Shown: positions 63,601 through 64,000 of the stretch, piece after piece
Layout of the letters: each line of letters starts with the position of its first letter
How positions within the stretch are numbered: position 1 is the first letter of the stretch
NCBI GenBank assembly: GCA_026874595.1
Contig: CM049306.1
Span: 20,327,019 to 20,391,018, forward strand
DNA from: Sipunculus nudus
Taxonomy: Eukaryota; Annelida; Sipuncula; Golfingiida; Sipunculidae
DNA length: 64,000 nucleotides
Direction of reading: 5' to 3'
Notes under the pieces: model-generated
The model's input: the letters and a program-made list of their open reading frames with translations, nothing else
What the model was told of the DNA's origin: nothing
The model's database searches: none
Position numbers and translations under genes: made by a program

Positions 63601-63815
63601 TTCTTTACCTGACATCTGTAATGGTGTGGTATTTTTACCTGACATATGTAATGATTTGTTATACCTTGGCTGATAAGTAGATATTTTATACTATAGTTTT
63701 ACCTGACATGTGTGATTCCTACATCACTGGTGGTAACAACAGCCTCGTCGTCACAGGTTTTTAAAGTCTCTAAAGCACTTGCTGCATCGACACCAGCACA
63801 CAATGGGATAATAGC
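45566..63815 (-). CDS. TSR1: TSR1 ribosome maturation factor, partial gene (7 internal exons)
   Basis: Seven minus-strand exons join, from high to low coordinate, as 63703-63815, 61703-61898, 56222-56292, 55624-55780, 50042-50212, 47858-48014 and 45566-45663. They give 963 nt (321 codons) with no frame conflict and GT-AG at every junction. The product matches the central part of TSR1, a nuclear pre-40S factor with a degenerate Bms1-like GTPase fold and an AARP2CN domain, needed for late small-subunit assembly. Order: GTPase-like region (first four exons), AARP2CN (GWGDFQMAQIDAP), then the conserved linker IPDPMEGEQTWPTEEEL and VPKGTSDYQASWILDSG. TSR1 is about 800 residues in animals. The first ~80 codons lie beyond base 64000. 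The C-terminal ~400 codons should lie below 45566 but were not found. Introns are 0.4-5.4 kb and full of repeats. Confidence 0.95.
45651..46136. repeat. ~58-bp array carrying the TSR1 3' splice site
   Basis: About nine degenerate copies (unit 53-65 bp), with anchors near 45662, 45716, 45781, 45836, 45892, 45951, 46013, 46067 and 46116. The unit reads 'ataattggctggaacaaaag' followed by 'attaaagtacatttagtcta'. The exon-proximal copy is the real acceptor: on the gene strand TTTTGTTCCAG|CCGATTATAA. Several other copies keep TTCCAG|C, so the array seems to have grown from the exon border. Confidence 0.85.
46386..46416. repeat. GT/TA microsatellite
   Basis: Alternating GT with an internal TATATA, inside a TSR1 intron. 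Confidence 0.9.
46549..47698. mobile_element. hairpin-ended element, copy C
   Basis: It starts 'ttaactagaattaagg', with subterminal GTATCCGCCAAAA at 46585, and ends in a decayed hairpin at 47669-47698 (arms GTATCAGCAAAC and GTTTTGGCAGATAC). The internal modules match copy A (36684-38083) in order. It lies inside a TSR1 intron and has no coding capacity. Confidence 0.72.
47858..48014 (-). CDS. TSR1: TSR1 exon 6 of those visible
   Basis: 157 nt, entering in phase 0 after ATGACAG and leaving in phase 1 at GATG|GTAACA. It encodes DAEMSDSTMGEDVRVLER, then ADPNRQTSLQSEN and the diagnostic IPDPMEGEQTWPTEEEL, nearly invariant in animal TSR1. Confidence 0.95.
48516..49472. mobile_element. unclassified transposon-like insertion
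   Basis: A block of higher GC than its surroundings lies in a TSR1 intron. The left side reads 'ataaaggactagctgataaa' and then the perfect palindrome CCCGGTATACCGGG. The right side ends 'ccttttataagtattagata', whose complement shares ATAAAAGGA with the left end. The interior is unlike the other families here. Superfamily and exact limits are uncertain. Confidence 0.4.
50042..50212 (-). CDS. TSR1: TSR1 exon 5 of those visible (AARP2CN)
   Basis: 171 nt, phase 0 at both ends, acceptor TTTACAG and donor ATG|GTAAGAA. It encodes GTLKVTGYLRGQALSVN, then SLVHLVGWGDFQM and AQIDAPSDPHP. This is the AARP2CN domain shared by TSR1 and BMS1 and lost in ordinary GTPases. A second AG nine bases into the exon could give a variant shorter by three codons. 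Confidence 0.96.
50520..51345. mobile_element. modular repeat with TGACCT tandem hexamers
   Basis: It starts near 'gggaccgatgggtctcaacg'. Three modules follow, each with 'ctgtgaccttgacctttgac' or a close variant, and it ends in a GGACGG/GACAGACAGACA tract. It lies in the TSR1 intron between 55624 and 50212. A related start ('gggacccatgggtcacggcg') occurs at 57650. Confidence 0.6.
51002..51014. promoter_or_regulatory. perfect DR1 site in a TSR1 intron repeat
   Basis: TGACCTTTGACCT (complement AGGTCAAAGGTCA) is the textbook DR1 form for RXR/HNF4-type receptors. A further TGACCT abuts it at 50996-51001. Imperfect relatives lie at 50706-50724 and 51140-51158 in sister modules. Confidence 0.4.
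51565..51809. mobile_element. palindrome-ended element fragment
   Basis: One module of the family at 56600-57660 ('caagccccatagctcgaagg', 'ttaatttcaggtttccaagg', 'tacgatttgtgccctg'), then a GGACGGCC/GACAGACGACAGACA tract. It ends in a 31-nt near-palindrome at 51779-51809 (right arm AGTAAGCTGAGCTA) followed by AAAA. Confidence 0.65.
51816..52175. repeat. ~132-bp tandem modules
   Basis: Three modules beginning 'attgtaggtggcaccaccag', at about 51818, 51950 and 52091. Each has 'cttgtatacgac' and 'tttcagnctgatntatcaaa' parts. They are related to the interior modules of the hairpin-ended elements. Confidence 0.65.
52250..52500. repeat. two short degenerate tandem repeats
   Basis: At 52262-52352 a ~40-bp unit ('actgagtgaactcttgacct') occurs three times and resumes at 52515. 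At 52424-52498 a ~30-bp unit ('cacccatgaggtgatcacat') occurs three times. Confidence 0.7.
52690..55145. mobile_element. large modular non-autonomous element
   Basis: It is built of repeated modules with 'ggtggcaccaccaatacctg', 'gtgaccaacantggcataaa', 'caaacttgagag' and 'gttttcagagaagaag' parts at about 53080, 53530 and 54670, plus shorter ones between. It closes with 'catgacgccggacgacacca', 'cataagctcacaggttcgc' and a final CTAAAAA, the same 3' signature (GCTAAAAA) as the palindrome-ended elements. No coding capacity. It lies in a TSR1 intron. Confidence 0.65.
55624..55780 (-). CDS. TSR1: TSR1 exon 4 of those visible
   Basis: 157 nt, entered with two bases from the previous exon after TTGCCAG and ending in phase 0 at GAG|GTATTC. 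It encodes LPDAKWHALDSSQDALVVL then RQIGSQKLRQITMREHRP and HMVAEAVTFELNDAE. It corresponds to the end of the GTPase-like domain of TSR1, where the animal consensus has a leucine-rich helix, '.LRQ...QK', and an 'R.R......VDF' strand. Confidence 0.94.
56222..56292 (-). CDS. TSR1: TSR1 exon 3 of those visible
   Basis: A short exon of 71 nt, phase 0 after TATTTCAG, leaving two bases at AGCAG|GTAAAA. It encodes GFKSLPTKKQSESRKALQKK then LDS, aligning with the GI.GLP.KK....RK segment of TSR1. Confidence 0.93.
56600..57660. mobile_element. tandem ~335-bp modules, three copies
   Basis: Modules begin near 56640, 56985 and 57320. Each reads 'gggtaacagagacctaattt', 'caggtttcc', 'gacctccctggatgtcaag', 'gatttgtgccctgttaac', 'agtctgcaggaactgat' and 'gatgtatatgcatgcaa'. 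They are related to the single-module elements at 51565-51809 and 60156-60499. No gene. Confidence 0.75.
57661..58749. other. intronic DNA, no feature
   Basis: AT-rich TSR1 intron sequence with a 14-G run at 58653-58666. Confidence 0.5.
58750..60151. mobile_element. palindrome-ended element with two ~710-bp modules
   Basis: 'gatgtaaacaacatttgaca' near 58759 recurs near 59446. Both are followed by 'acatgccatggtcaaagttg' and 'gatctaattttgggta' type parts, giving two diverged modules. It ends in a GGACGGACAGACGGACGG tract, 'ggaccacgactatag' and the near-palindrome 60121-60151 (arms TAGCTCAGATGACT and AGTCAGCTGAGCTA), then AAAA. A shortened copy is at 25590-26006. No coding capacity. Confidence 0.75.
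60156..60499. mobile_element. single-module palindrome-ended element
   Basis: It starts directly after the previous element's end with 'cgaaaaatacaggtggcgcc' and contains one module of the 56600-57660 family. It ends in the same type of 31-nt near-palindrome at 60469-60499 (arms TAGCTCAGATGACT and AGTCAGCTAAGCTA) followed by AAAAA. The head-to-tail position suggests that one element inserted at the other's 3' end. Confidence 0.7.
60500..61702. other. intronic DNA, no feature
   Basis: AT-rich TSR1 intron sequence without a recognisable repeat or exon. Confidence 0.5.
61703..61898 (-). CDS. TSR1: TSR1 exon 2 of those visible
   Basis: 196 nt, entered with two carried bases after TTTCTTTCAG and ending in phase 0 at CCCG|GTAAGG. 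It encodes VPRFKQRFSFLIPEYGNLYA then TLDAAKVADCLLFVLSPEDG and ENCLSCILSHSLPATVCVVP. The AAKVADCLLFVL strand and the CLSC segment are characteristic of TSR1 and BMS1-type GTPase domains. Confidence 0.95.
62090..63702. repeat. ~31-bp minisatellite carrying the TSR1 5' splice site
   Basis: About 50 copies of a 29-31 bp unit: 'tttacctgatatgtgtaatg' followed by 'atttggtattc'. On the gene strand each copy reads ACATGTCAG|GTAAAGAATACC, and almost all keep CAGGTAAAG, a near-ideal 5' splice site. The array runs up to the true donor of exon 63703-63815, whose last ~16 exonic bases belong to the repeat homology. The exon-proximal part (63480-63700) is more diverged and has a longer second-order unit. 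Open frames read out of the array are not genes. Confidence 0.93.
63703..63815 (-). CDS. TSR1: TSR1 exon 1 of those visible
   Basis: 113 nt, phase 0 after TTCATTGCAG, leaving two bases at GTCAG|GTAAAA. It encodes AIIPLCAGVDAASALETLKT then CDDEAVVTTSDVGITHV, the first strand and helix of the TSR1 GTPase-like domain ('VVPL......EA...L'). As in TSR1 generally, no canonical P-loop is seen. Earlier exons are outside the window; bases 63816-64000 are intron. Confidence 0.92.
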
Positions 63816-64000
63816 CTGCAATGAAGATACAACATGGATACAGTAATATAATGAGCAACCACAGGTCCTTAGTTACACTGATAAAATCATTTTCTTGATA
63901 AGATAATATATCTTATCCAAAGAAACTTTTCTGTTGACAAAAAATCCTTAAAAGATTTAGTTTAATGTTAAAATATATCTAATTTTCTCAAGACAAAATA

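Noticed and set aside
62090-63702. CRISPR-like array
   Set aside because: There are no unique spacers: the whole ~31-bp unit repeats, and the context is an animal intron.

Overview
This is an animal nuclear-genome window: AT-rich, gene-poor, with split genes that have GT-AG introns and with a heavy load of short, mostly non-autonomous transposons and minisatellites. I infer a marine invertebrate, most likely a mollusc. The basis is an FMRFamide-receptor-like GPCR, metazoan TSR1 exons, and repeat families whose modules (GGACGGAC tracts, GCTAAAAA ends, 'ggtggcaccacc' modules) resemble those I associate with mollusc genomes. The species is not determined.

Only two genes can be recognised. At 21474-22601 (+) an uninterrupted 375-codon frame encodes a seven-transmembrane rhodopsin-class receptor of FMRFamide/neuropeptide type. 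At 45566-63815 (-) seven exons with matching phases and GT-AG junctions encode the middle of TSR1, the GTPase-like 40S ribosome-biogenesis factor. The 5' exons lie beyond base 64000. The exons for the C-terminal half should lie below 45566, but I could not find them.

Layout: 1-21 kb holds no recognisable gene, only a 42-bp minisatellite, mariner-like MITEs, a hAT-like fragment, and three unrecognised open or GC-richer patches. 21-23 kb is the GPCR locus. 23-30 kb is nearly featureless. 30-45 kb is dense in repeats: GGATCC-ended MITEs, a 25-bp minisatellite, two large elements with a 3' terminal hairpin, and a 2-kb hAT insertion that itself contains a foldback element. 45-64 kb is the TSR1 gene, with introns packed with modular repeats.

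The most striking signals are in TSR1. The intron after exon 63703-63815 opens with about 50 copies of a ~31-bp repeat, nearly every one carrying that exon's 5' splice site (CAG|GTAAAG). The intron before exon 45566-45663 ends in about nine copies of a ~58-bp repeat carrying that exon's 3' splice site (TTCCAG|CC). Also notable are perfect DR1-type nuclear-receptor sites inside repeat families, and a dispersed set of elements with a conserved 31-nt palindromic 3' end. The two genes have no evident functional relationship.
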